Below are positions 17,625 to 26,137 of a stretch of 50,250 nucleotides of DNA, in pieces (within the stretch, counting starts at the first letter, position 1; the number at the start of each line of letters is the position of its first letter). The notes beneath the pieces were generated by a model. The model did not search any database. It saw nothing but the letters and a program-made list of their open reading frames with translations, and was not told where the DNA came from. The DNA comes from Anaerolineae bacterium (GTDB lineage Bacteria > Chloroflexota > Anaerolineae > Promineifilales > Promineifilaceae). The DNA lies in NCBI GenBank assembly GCA_028277515.1, contig JANQGC010000006.1, positions 1 through 50,250 on the forward strand, written 5' to 3'. The position numbers were made by a program, and so were the translations under genes.

Positions 17625-20030
17625 ATGAGAATGAAAATGCAAAAATCCTGGGTAGCTCGGCTTCGGCCCAAGCTTCATAAACGGTCCACGCTTATTGCAT
17701 TTGCCATCTTTGCCCTCACTGCCGCACTATTATTACACCAGTCTCTCTTACCCGGTTATACACTGCTACCCCTGGACATCATACAAGATATTAAGCCCTG
17801 GGATCATTTTGACCTTGGGCCGCGCGCCAATCGCCTGTTGATTGATCCGTTTTTTATCTTCTATCCAAATCGCGCCCTGCAAACGGCCGCCATTCAAAAC
17901 GGCCAGTTAATGCTGTGGAATCCTTATCTCTTCACCGGCACCCCGGTCATCGCCGATCCCAATTTCCAACCATTTTATTTACCAAATCTCTTAATTTCTA
18001 CAATCTTGCCTGTTCATGTTGCTTTACCCTGGTTGGCCTGGATTCATCTGACGTTGACAGGCTTGTTTATGTATTTATTTCTTAGATTAAAAGAGATACA
18101 TTGGTTTTCGGCCGTGTTAGGTGGTGGCGTTTGGTTGTTAAATGGTTACTTGTTAGTCTGGTTAGAAAATCCCCACCGGTTAAGCACAGCGGCCTGGTTC
18201 CCCGCAATTTTTTGGGCTTTTGAGATCGCCAATCGAAAAAGTGAGCGCAGGTGGGCTGCCCTGGCGGGTCTATTTTTAGGCCTGGCCATCCTTGGCGGAC
18301 AAATTCAATTTATTTTCTTCTTCGGCCTCATTTTTGCAATATATGCGCTCATAAACAGTTATTATCGTTTCCAAGACAGGCAAAAAAGAAGAGGCGAACC
18401 ACTACTCAACTTTGCCCTAATTTCGCTCATCGGTTTAAGTATTGGTGCTTTAATTATTGTTCCATCGGCCGAATTCTCTTCATTCAGCCAGCGTACCGTA
18501 TTTGACGCAACAACTGTTCTTGAAACCGGTTGGCCTGCACAGCAATTGATCACGCTTATTGCCCCAGACTTTTATGGCAATCCTGCCGGCCCGATTAGCT
18601 ACTGGGGCACCATTAATTATGCGGAAGTCACAGCCTATTTTGGCATTGTTTCTCTTTTACTGGCAATTTCGGGCATATTCGTTGCCCGCAAAAGCCGCTT
18701 TTTGCGCACGACATTAATTCTTCTGATTATTATTTTTCTAATAGCCTTCGGTACGCCTTTTGTTTACACGTTAACATTAGCTCCCGGTTTTGAATTCCTT
18801 GCCCTTAGGAGAAGTCTCATATTTGTTCCCTTTCTGGGTTCCTGGCTTACTGCTCTTGGCCTGGATGGATGGATGCGAGTTGACCTTTCTCTGCGACGTA
18901 AGTTAATAGCCCTGGTAATTTCGCTCTTTATCATTTTAACAACATCCATCTTAACCGTATCTTATCTTGGTCAATCATTTCTTGACCACCGTGAAACTGC
19001 CTTACAAACCATTTGGCGGGCATCATTATATCTGATAATTGCCATTCCATTAATCTTCAGCTTGAACCGCCGGCCAATTGTGATTGCCTCCTTTCTGCTT
19101 CTACTATCCTTTGCTGAGCTATTGCAATGGGGCTATAAATTCAATCCGATCATCTCTGTCGATTACCTTTATCCTGAAAATGCTGTTTCAAACTTCCTAA
19201 AGCAGGATGATACTCACTATCGCGTTCTACCCTTACAAGCAGATAAAGCAGTTTTTGGTCCCAATGTTCTATCCGTCTTCGATATTGAAACCATTACAGG
19301 GTATTCCTCGCTGATCAAAGGTGATTATGCGGCATTGCTCAAGGGCATGGATGATGAAATTGAAATCGGCTGGATGCGTGGCAACGAAAATATGTTAGTC
19401 ATGAGTCATTATCATCCTCTGGTTGGAATGCTAAATGTAAAATATGTGCTTTCGGCAATAGAATTACAAGGCATTCCGGGACTCATTCCCCTCGGCCAGT
19501 TTGATGGCGTTTGGATCTACGAGAATGCGGATGCAGCCCCGCGCGCGTTCCTGGTCACCGATGTTCAGGTTACGCCAATAGAAAACATGTTATCTAATTT
19601 GCTTTCTTCCGATTTTGACTGGCGAAATAGCGCAATGATTTCTGAATCCCCGCTACCAGACCAGGAAAACCAAATGATTTCCGGCTCTGAAAATATAGTA
19701 GGAACGGTTGAAATCACAGGGTATGAACCCGGTGAAGTTGTCCTGAACGTAAACACGGCCGAAGCCGCTTTTCTGGTTCTTGCCGATGCTTACTATCCTG
19801 GCTGGCAGGCATCGTTAGATAGCCAACTAATCCCAATCTATCAAACCAACCTGGTTTTACGAGGTGTGTTTGTGCCGGCAGGAGAACATGAAATCATCTT
19901 TCAATTCAAACCGATGACCCTAAAAATTGGTCTGGGCTTATCATTATTTGGGATCTCAATCGCATTGATCATCATTGTCTTTGATTTGCGGCGCAATAAC
20001 TACGGAGCGAGCACATCAAGGATCAATTGA
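17625..20030 (+). CDS. YfhO-family membrane protein
   Basis: An 801-residue membrane protein with a short basic N-terminus, about a dozen spans and a long C-terminal extracytoplasmic part. Typical YfhO features are seen: LLPLDIIQDIKPWDHFD after the first span, LMLWNPYLFTGTPVIADPNFQPFYLPNLL, and near the end the segment DAYYPGWQASLDSQ. YfhO proteins are GT-C-like and are linked to glycosylation of lipoteichoic acid or surface polymers in Firmicutes. A TATAAT (17618-17623) sits directly before the first ATG (17625), so a leaderless start at ATG 17631 or 17637 is possible. Its 3' end overlaps the convergent glycosyltransferase gene by 31 bases. Confidence 0.78.
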   Translation: MRMKMQKSWVARLRPKLHKRSTLIAFAIFALTAALLLHQSLLPGYTLLPLDIIQDIKPWDHFDLGPRANRLLIDPFFIFYPNRALQTAAIQNGQLMLWNPYLFTGTPVIADPNFQPFYLPNLLISTILPVHVALPWLAWIHLTLTGLFMYLFLRLKEIHWFSAVLGGGVWLLNGYLLVWLENPHRLSTAAWFPAIFWAFEIANRKSERRWAALAGLFLGLAILGGQIQFIFFFGLIFAIYALINSYYRFQDRQKRRGEPLLNFALISLIGLSIGALIIVPSAEFSSFSQRTVFDATTVLETGWPAQQLITLIAPDFYGNPAGPISYWGTINYAEVTAYFGIVSLLLAISGIFVARKSRFLRTTLILLIIIFLIAFGTPFVYTLTLAPGFEFLALRRSLIFVPFLGSWLTALGLDGWMRVDLSLRRKLIALVISLFIILTTSILTVSYLGQSFLDHRETALQTIWRASLYLIIAIPLIFSLNRRPIVIASFLLLLSFAELLQWGYKFNPIISVDYLYPENAVSNFLKQDDTHYRVLPLQADKAVFGPNVLSVFDIETITGYSSLIKGDYAALLKGMDDEIEIGWMRGNENMLVMSHYHPLVGMLNVKYVLSAIELQGIPGLIPLGQFDGVWIYENADAAPRAFLVTDVQVTPIENMLSNLLSSDFDWRNSAMISESPLPDQENQMISGSENIVGTVEITGYEPGEVVLNVNTAEAAFLVLADAYYPGWQASLDSQLIPIYQTNLVLRGVFVPAGEHEIIFQFKPMTLKIGLGLSLFGISIALIIIVFDLRRNNYGASTSRIN

Positions 20031-22204
20031 TCATTCACTACTGGATTTCCGGCAGCATCCCAAACCGGGAGTCGCTGCATCGTCTCCAATAAATAGACGC
20101 CCGTGACCAGGGTAACATCACTTTCTCCTCCCGCAGCAGACAAATCCAATATTTTTTGCTCAGCAACAATTTCTCCCACATCCCATATAGATGTAGGATA
20201 TACCCCTCCCTTGGGCTGGCCATCATCTTGGGCAAGCAACTGTTTATCCTCATTCAGCGCATGGATAAAGGTGGTTAAGTCACGTTCCATTTTCTCATTG
20301 ACCTGCCAGTAAAGCGTGACCGACAATTGATCCTCTGTTGAATCAACCAGGTCATAGCCAATCAACGTCATTTTCTCGCCAAATGTCGCTCCTTTTTCAA
20401 ACATTGGTGAGAAACTTGCACTTTCATTCTGCTCGACCTTTACAGTATCCAATGGAATCGGTAATGATAAATGTCTGCCTGTTGCGCTGGTCGCAGCCTG
20501 ATATCCGCCATTTTCATCATTCATCGCCAAATATAACACTGCGCGAGAAGGATTAGCATCTTCAACTACTGATACATTGAATTCTACCTCCATAGCCTGA
20601 CCATCTTGCCATGTAACATCGGCCGTCGCACTTCCCAATTCACGATTATCGCCCCCTTGTAAAATCAAAGACATCGTTTGTGGTTGGTCCGTGTCGAAAA
20701 GCCCAAAGCCATAAACAGTCACAGGAAGAGTCTCGCCTGGAAGTACGCTATTGTCTGATTTAACTGCTTCGACCTGAAGTCCCTCCTGGAAGCGGGCGCA
20801 GGTCCGGGTTAATTCACCATCTGGCTGGTAAATTTGAGGACGTGGGTAAGCCGGCAGTAACAAAGTTCCCAGGGCTGCAACTGACAAAACGCCTAAACTG
20901 CTGCCGGTGACAAAAAGCAATTTTTTTCCACCTATTGCTGCCAGGCCTAAGGCAATAAATACTGCAATGGGTCCTACGGCCGCAAAAGCCAACCGCCCCT
21001 GATAGCCTGTCCAATTAATTGTCTGAATGTATTGCAATAAGGAAGCATAGATCGCTAATACGGCAAGGCCATTCATTACCAGGGCGGGAACAAATACAGG
21101 AATATTTCTTTTGACCAGAAAGCGAATCAGGCCAACAACGGCTAGTAAAAAAATTAATAAGAAAATGAGGTAAACCCAATCCGGTGCTTTGATATTAAGC
21201 CAGCCAAACCACATCCAGAAAGATTGGAAATGCATCGAGAGGAATTCTCCAAGATCGGCCATTGTGAAGGGAGTAGTCCGTGCGATTACTGACCCCTTGG
21301 CGGCTAGGGTTACATCCCACATTAAAGGATCCCCATATAACTGAAAATTTCGCCAGTACCACCACCCGGCAATTATCAGTGGAACGAAAATAACAATCGC
21401 CAATCGACCAACCAAATCAGCCCACCGTACAGTGATGTTGACGGGAGAATGGGCAACCTGGATCGCTGACCAAGTTGCAGCCAAAAATGCCAGAGGCCAA
21501 AAGGCGATTAATGCAAATTTTGTCAGGATTCCCAGGCCAATAATCAAGCCAAGAAGAATAAAGGTGAACGAGTTTTTGCGCTTTAAAGCGCTGATCGACA
21601 AAACAACGACTGCTGTTCCTAAAAGTGCTGTCGGCACATCATTATTTATGCTTGAAGTGATAAAAATAAATTGGGGATTGAAGGCGACAAGAGCAGCAAC
21701 GGCCGTGCCCATCCAGCAAACTTCAGGCGCTACTTGCCGCCCAATGATATAAGCCAGGATGACGGTGCCGGCGCCCATCAAAACCGATACCCAGCGTGTT
21801 AAATAGAATGCCCAATAAACATCTTTTTGCGGCGGCCATTCATCACTTTGATGTAAAAAAGCGATTTTTCGGCCTTTATCGTCTGGCTCAAAAGAGAAAC
21901 ATGGATTTTCTTTCGGGTTGTCTTCAGGATTTAAATCAAAATTATCAAAAGCCGCCGCTCCCAATAAATAGTAAAGCGGCGGCTGATGTGCTTCGAGGGT
22001 GAAATTAGCTTCTCGCTCAGGCTGCAAAATCGGAAGCTGGTCAAACCTGGCGATGGCTTGCATGTAGCGAAAGTGCTCGCTTTCATCGGGCGTTTCCGCG
22101 ATTGGAATGATAATGCTATAGGCAATCCCCAGAATAATATAAGCAAGGAGAATAATAATAAGCCAACGCTTTGGAGCCGTCAGCCATGTTTCTTTCCTGG
22201 CCAT
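20000..22204 (-). CDS. DUF2142/family-39-type membrane glycosyltransferase with C-terminal beta-sandwich
   Basis: A 734-residue protein. The first span is followed by PIAETPDESEHFRYMQAIARF, the acidic first-loop motif of DUF2142 and family-39 glycosyltransferases, and later HQPPLYYLL. About ten or eleven spans follow, then a soluble region from about residue 460 that ends in the shared beta module: LTLIGYDL-type start, LYWQVNEKMERDLTTFIHAL, AQDDGQPKGG, PTSIWDVGE. A role in adding sugars to a surface polymer is likely by family. A family 1 palindromic element lies just upstream of its start. No strong ribosome-binding site is seen. Confidence 0.76.
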   Translation of the reverse strand: MARKETWLTAPKRWLIIILLAYIILGIAYSIIIPIAETPDESEHFRYMQAIARFDQLPILQPEREANFTLEAHQPPLYYLLGAAAFDNFDLNPEDNPKENPCFSFEPDDKGRKIAFLHQSDEWPPQKDVYWAFYLTRWVSVLMGAGTVILAYIIGRQVAPEVCWMGTAVAALVAFNPQFIFITSSINNDVPTALLGTAVVVLSISALKRKNSFTFILLGLIIGLGILTKFALIAFWPLAFLAATWSAIQVAHSPVNITVRWADLVGRLAIVIFVPLIIAGWWYWRNFQLYGDPLMWDVTLAAKGSVIARTTPFTMADLGEFLSMHFQSFWMWFGWLNIKAPDWVYLIFLLIFLLAVVGLIRFLVKRNIPVFVPALVMNGLAVLAIYASLLQYIQTINWTGYQGRLAFAAVGPIAVFIALGLAAIGGKKLLFVTGSSLGVLSVAALGTLLLPAYPRPQIYQPDGELTRTCARFQEGLQVEAVKSDNSVLPGETLPVTVYGFGLFDTDQPQTMSLILQGGDNRELGSATADVTWQDGQAMEVEFNVSVVEDANPSRAVLYLAMNDENGGYQAATSATGRHLSLPIPLDTVKVEQNESASFSPMFEKGATFGEKMTLIGYDLVDSTEDQLSVTLYWQVNEKMERDLTTFIHALNEDKQLLAQDDGQPKGGVYPTSIWDVGEIVAEQKILDLSAAGGESDVTLVTGVYLLETMQRLPVWDAAGNPVVNDQLILDVLAP

Positions 22205-22215
22205 ATAGTGGTATC

Positions 22216-22277
22216 AAGTGACAGTCACTTTATTATCCATATTCCCGCTCAAATAATGACCAAAGTGACTGTCACGT
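22216..22277. repeat. Family 1 paired-palindrome element, copy 2
   Basis: AAGTGACAGTCACTT (22216-22230) and AAGTGACTGTCACGT (22263-22277, one mismatch to the other copies) flank a 32-bp spacer; centres are 47 bp apart. It lies 12 bp upstream of the DUF2142-type glycosyltransferase start, in the 144-bp gap after the secreted DUF11 gene on the same strand. Confidence 0.85.
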
Positions 22278-22348
22278 GCCTCAAATTATTTAGAAAACAA
22301 TCCAACTAATAACGGATTTGGCCTAAACCACCATATTTTCTCAGTAAT

Positions 22349-23998
22349 CTAATTATCAAGCGGGGTGACTCGATAGTAATCCACACGCATAGTTGAATTG
22401 CTATACTCTCCCGTAGAAACTATGACACCAAAGTAAGGATCGTTAACCCATTGGGTTCCATCATAAGATAGAATATGATGAACGGTTTCACCACGTTTAC
22501 CGGCAAACACCTTGATTTCATCTGGTCTCACCTCTGTCCGGAAATAATTCCACCCATCCGGATCAACGCCCGGTAAAGGATTAACAACCTTGACATAACC
22601 CAAACGGCGTTTCAAGGGAGGCGCTTCACCCCAGATCCATTCCAGGTAATCCACTCTTTCAAACTGCATCAAGAGGTTCCCACTTCCCCAAATCGTATTG
22701 GTATGGTAAAAGTGGTTGAAACATAATTCATGTTCATACCAACCTTCAACGGTACTTTTATCAGGGCAGTAACCGCCAGGCAAGTCACCTCCGAAGGCAC
22801 CACCATATGTTACCTGGTTGGCAATGTGTGCATGTTGGGCTTCAAATTCAATCACATACGGGGGTTCAGGTGCGGGCATTAAAGGACTGGCCAGGCCCCA
22901 ATCAAAACGATCTTCAACCTGTAAAATAAACCAATCGTCATCGGAAACTAGAATATCATACCAGCTGCGAACTTCATCAATATGGGTCGTTCGACGAACA
23001 TCCCAACCACTTGATGGATCTGTGAAGTCATCGAAATAAGCGCCGACAACCTGGATTGTTTCCGACCAATCACCGGCAATAAGCCCGTCATATGAACGCA
23101 CGCGAAAATACATGACGTTACGGAATGAGGGTTCCGGGCTAAAATCCATGCTGGGGGTTACGCCGGTATTGTAAATTGTTGAATCATTGAATTCCGGATT
23201 ATCGGCCATTTCCAGTTCATAATTAGACGCATTTTGCCCGCCGATCCATGAAACGGTAAATTCATTGCGACTGTTTGGTCTTGTGGCACTCAAATTCGTA
23301 ATCGGAGGCGGATCAGGGCTAAAGCCATAAACAACGAAGGGGAAAATGGAGTCACCCCCGGTCGCCTCAATAACCTTTAACGATGCTGAAGGGGTAGCTG
23401 TTTGTTCACCGTCGCTAATTTCGGCCGTGTTGACGATCACTGTGTCTGGTGCTACATCATCATTGACACGCGCCGCGATCTTAATTTTGGCATGACCACC
23501 ACCAACGATAGCCCCACTCCAGCTCACAACATTTCCATCGACGGAAAAACCAGGATTGGGGATGCCACCAACAATCTCTTCCATTTCGTGGCTGATATAG
23601 GTTAACTCTGATGGGAGCGCATCGACCATCGTACCCGTGAACTGTGTATCCCCATTGTTACTAATAACAATCGTAAAATTGATCTGGCTGCCGGCCGGCA
23701 CTTCATCCCGGTCAATCTCTTTACTCGATTCGCTGACATCAACGCCAAAAAGCTGTTCGCCGGTTATGATATGTGCCGCGTTATATTGTTCCAATGACGG
23801 CTCCATATCAAGAATCTCCGCTTGTGAAGGAATGCGCTCCAGGTAAGGAGATTCCTCACCGGGAATTGGTTCTTCACCCGGTTTATCATCGGCCGCTAGT
23901 AATTGAACTGTGGCCAGCACGAATAAAGTGGCAAGCAATACGGATATAACTAAAAATGGCACTCGTATTTGCCTGGCACTTGATTTCAATTCATTCAT
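22349..23998 (-). CDS. Secreted protein with DUF11-like, FN3-like and lectin-like domains
   Basis: A 549-residue exported protein with an N-terminal hydrophobic signal or anchor (about 13-34). Residues about 75-190 match the DUF11 conserved-repeat pattern (FTIVISNNGDTQFTGTMVDALP; VSWSGAIVGGGHAKIKI). Residues about 225-320 look like a fibronectin type III domain with a TNLSATRP...FTVSWIGG start and WSETIQV end. The last 220 residues, starting YFDDFTDPSSGWDV, resemble concanavalin-like or DUF1080-type sugar-binding sandwiches. Probably a surface protein that may be glycosylated by, or bind products of, the surrounding glycosyltransferases (inference). GGAGG lies before the ATG, and a hairpin at 24032-24062 precedes it. 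Confidence 0.7.
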   Translation of the reverse strand: MNELKSSARQIRVPFLVISVLLATLFVLATVQLLAADDKPGEEPIPGEESPYLERIPSQAEILDMEPSLEQYNAAHIITGEQLFGVDVSESSKEIDRDEVPAGSQINFTIVISNNGDTQFTGTMVDALPSELTYISHEMEEIVGGIPNPGFSVDGNVVSWSGAIVGGGHAKIKIAARVNDDVAPDTVIVNTAEISDGEQTATPSASLKVIEATGGDSIFPFVVYGFSPDPPPITNLSATRPNSRNEFTVSWIGGQNASNYELEMADNPEFNDSTIYNTGVTPSMDFSPEPSFRNVMYFRVRSYDGLIAGDWSETIQVVGAYFDDFTDPSSGWDVRRTTHIDEVRSWYDILVSDDDWFILQVEDRFDWGLASPLMPAPEPPYVIEFEAQHAHIANQVTYGGAFGGDLPGGYCPDKSTVEGWYEHELCFNHFYHTNTIWGSGNLLMQFERVDYLEWIWGEAPPLKRRLGYVKVVNPLPGVDPDGWNYFRTEVRPDEIKVFAGKRGETVHHILSYDGTQWVNDPYFGVIVSTGEYSNSTMRVDYYRVTPLDN

Positions 23999-24031
23999 TT
24001 ATTCAACCTCCAACAATGACAATACATAATC

Positions 24032-24062
24032 AGAAGCCCGGCCAAAGAATTGCCAGGCTTCT
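24032..24062 (-). terminator. Hairpin between glycosyltransferase and secreted-protein genes
   Basis: AGAAGCCCGGC (24032-24042) pairs with GCCAGGCTTCT (24052-24062), ten of eleven bases, around a 9-base loop. It lies after the stop of the upstream reverse-strand gene and about 35 bases before the start of the secreted protein. The following sequence on the reverse strand is AT-rich but has no clean T-run, so termination efficiency is doubtful; an mRNA-processing or stability role is equally possible. Confidence 0.45.
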
Positions 24063-24091
24063 ACAAGGATTAAAAAATAGGAGTAACTAAA

Positions 24092-26071
24092 TTAGTTTTG
24101 ATTAAAGGCAGCATCCCAGGAAATAATAACCCGATCCCTTATCTCAGGCGGTCCATCATCCCGCAGCAGGCGATTGCTATCATGACGGGTATATAGACCG
24201 ACTTGAAATGATCCCGCTTCATCCCAATCTGATCCGGATATTGGCAAAATGGCTCGTTGAATGACCAGATCGTTTACTTGTAAAGTGTCCGGCGCAGCGT
24301 CAAACCCATCATATTGGCTTATCAGATTGCCTTGCGAGTCAATCCAGTGGACAAAGGATGCCAGATCACTCGGTAGATTATCGTCCACTCGCCAGATGAA
24401 AAATAATTGTATCGACTGCTCGTCTTCTAACCCTGAAATATCATACCCTACTAATGTAATTTTCCCGGCAAATGTAATTTCTTCATCTAATGGCAAGGCG
24501 GGAATTTGAGGTAAGTTATATACGGCGTAAGATGGATTTCCTTCACTGCGATAAATCGGCCGCGGGTTAATACCTGCAATTCCCAATAAATCCGGATCTG
24601 GGGCAGCATATTCAGGAACGAATAATTGTGCCTCATCATCAGATGGCAATATGATGGCTCCAGCAACATCATTCCCTGTTTGAATCCATCGTACAGGTAT
24701 TTTTTTTGCCATATTCCGGGTCAACGAATCAGCCGTAATCGGGCGGTAAAATCCATCAGCAATGACAAGACCATCAACTGGATTTTCCACTAAATCACGG
24801 GCAATGTCTAGGAAAATTGTCTGATACTTCTCATGCGTTTGCGCTGCGTTTGGCCAACGGATAAATCCATCTCGGATGGTTAAGAACAAATTCAAAGCCA
24901 ATAAAGAGGTAAAAATAATCAAACCCAAAGCTAACGGACTTGTGGCCCTGATTTTTCCTTTTGCCTTTTTAAAATAATGCCAGAGCCACGTTAAACTGAT
25001 AGTAGGCATGAGGTAAACTACCGGCATGGCGCCAATCATGCGGATCGTGCTGGGTGCTTGGGGAGTTACAGCGCTGGGAAATAGCCCAACCACCAGCCAG
25101 ATTAAAACAAAAGCATACTTTGGGTTTTTGAAACGAACAAGCGTAATAATCAAGCCTCCATAGAAGAAAATTGCTGTAACCCAATCAAATAACGGTCGTC
25201 CGGGCAGCGAATAAGTCCAACGTGGGTCCCCGGAAAAACTAAATGCGCCAACTGTGGCTAATATTGAAGATAAAACTGGTTGGAAATTACCACTTAACAT
25301 GGCCTGAATTGGACCCTGCAACTGATCAACTCTTTGCTGCAAAGTGGGATCAATCCATAAAACTATTGCCAATGGCAACACGACGATCAGTGCCGAAATT
25401 AAGACAATAAGAGCCGCAATTTGGGATTTTGGGAGACGCCAATTGAACAGTTTTCCAACAAGTTCTTCCCTCCACTTGTCAGCGAAAAACCAATATATGA
25501 ATATCAATACAGGTATAGCGAAAACAACTCGCGCACCGGTATAGGTATAAACGCTAAGACCAAGGAACAGTCCTGCCAGCCAGGGCTTTTTTGGCCAGAA
25601 CCAGGCAAAAATCAAAAGGAAAAACGGCTCCATGATCGGCCGGATGCCAATGCGACTGAATATAATCGGCCACCAACTAACGGCAAGACCTGTTCCTGTA
25701 ATCAACGCAGGGACGGGGCCAAATTCTCTTTTCACCCATCGCATGGTTACCGCAATCAATAACAAACCTAAATAAACTGAAGGCAACCGGATTGATAGGA
25801 CGTTATCGCCAAAAAGAACTTGAAAAGGGACGGACCAATAATGATAAAGAGGTTCGTGGCCATACCCTTCTCTGAAGAAAAGTGCGTGATATCCCTGTCG
25901 TATGAAGTTGGCTACATCAGCATTTAATACCTCATCTTGGGCGAGGCCAGGCGGTATATCCGCCAGGAGGATTAAGCGCATGACGGCCGCAAGCAACAGA
26001 ATGAGCACAGCACCAAAAATAAAAACCGGCCGTTTCTCTTTCATTCCTATGTTCGTTTGTGCGTTTTTCAT
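24092..26071 (-). CDS. Family-39-type membrane glycosyltransferase with C-terminal beta-sandwich
   Basis: A 659-residue GT-C protein. The first outer loop has GLAQDEVLNADVANFIRQGYHALFF with the DE catalytic-type motif, then YGHEPLYHYW, both standard for family 39. About eleven spans run to residue 405. The C-terminal module (about 530-659) has ITLVGYDISG, FFIWRVDDNLPSDLASFVHWIDSQGNLISQYDGFDAA and VGLYTRHDSNRLL. The ATG at 26071 has a weak GAG upstream; a second ATG at 26044 has AGGA directly against it, which is too close. Divergent from the gene at 26138. Confidence 0.78.
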   Translation of the reverse strand: MKNAQTNIGMKEKRPVFIFGAVLILLLAAVMRLILLADIPPGLAQDEVLNADVANFIRQGYHALFFREGYGHEPLYHYWSVPFQVLFGDNVLSIRLPSVYLGLLLIAVTMRWVKREFGPVPALITGTGLAVSWWPIIFSRIGIRPIMEPFFLLIFAWFWPKKPWLAGLFLGLSVYTYTGARVVFAIPVLIFIYWFFADKWREELVGKLFNWRLPKSQIAALIVLISALIVVLPLAIVLWIDPTLQQRVDQLQGPIQAMLSGNFQPVLSSILATVGAFSFSGDPRWTYSLPGRPLFDWVTAIFFYGGLIITLVRFKNPKYAFVLIWLVVGLFPSAVTPQAPSTIRMIGAMPVVYLMPTISLTWLWHYFKKAKGKIRATSPLALGLIIFTSLLALNLFLTIRDGFIRWPNAAQTHEKYQTIFLDIARDLVENPVDGLVIADGFYRPITADSLTRNMAKKIPVRWIQTGNDVAGAIILPSDDEAQLFVPEYAAPDPDLLGIAGINPRPIYRSEGNPSYAVYNLPQIPALPLDEEITFAGKITLVGYDISGLEDEQSIQLFFIWRVDDNLPSDLASFVHWIDSQGNLISQYDGFDAAPDTLQVNDLVIQRAILPISGSDWDEAGSFQVGLYTRHDSNRLLRDDGPPEIRDRVIISWDAAFNQN

Positions 26072-26137
26072 TCAATGCGTCTCATGCTAACATCAACGCT
26101 GATTCTATTTTTGAGGGATATATTTGTAAAGCCTTTC

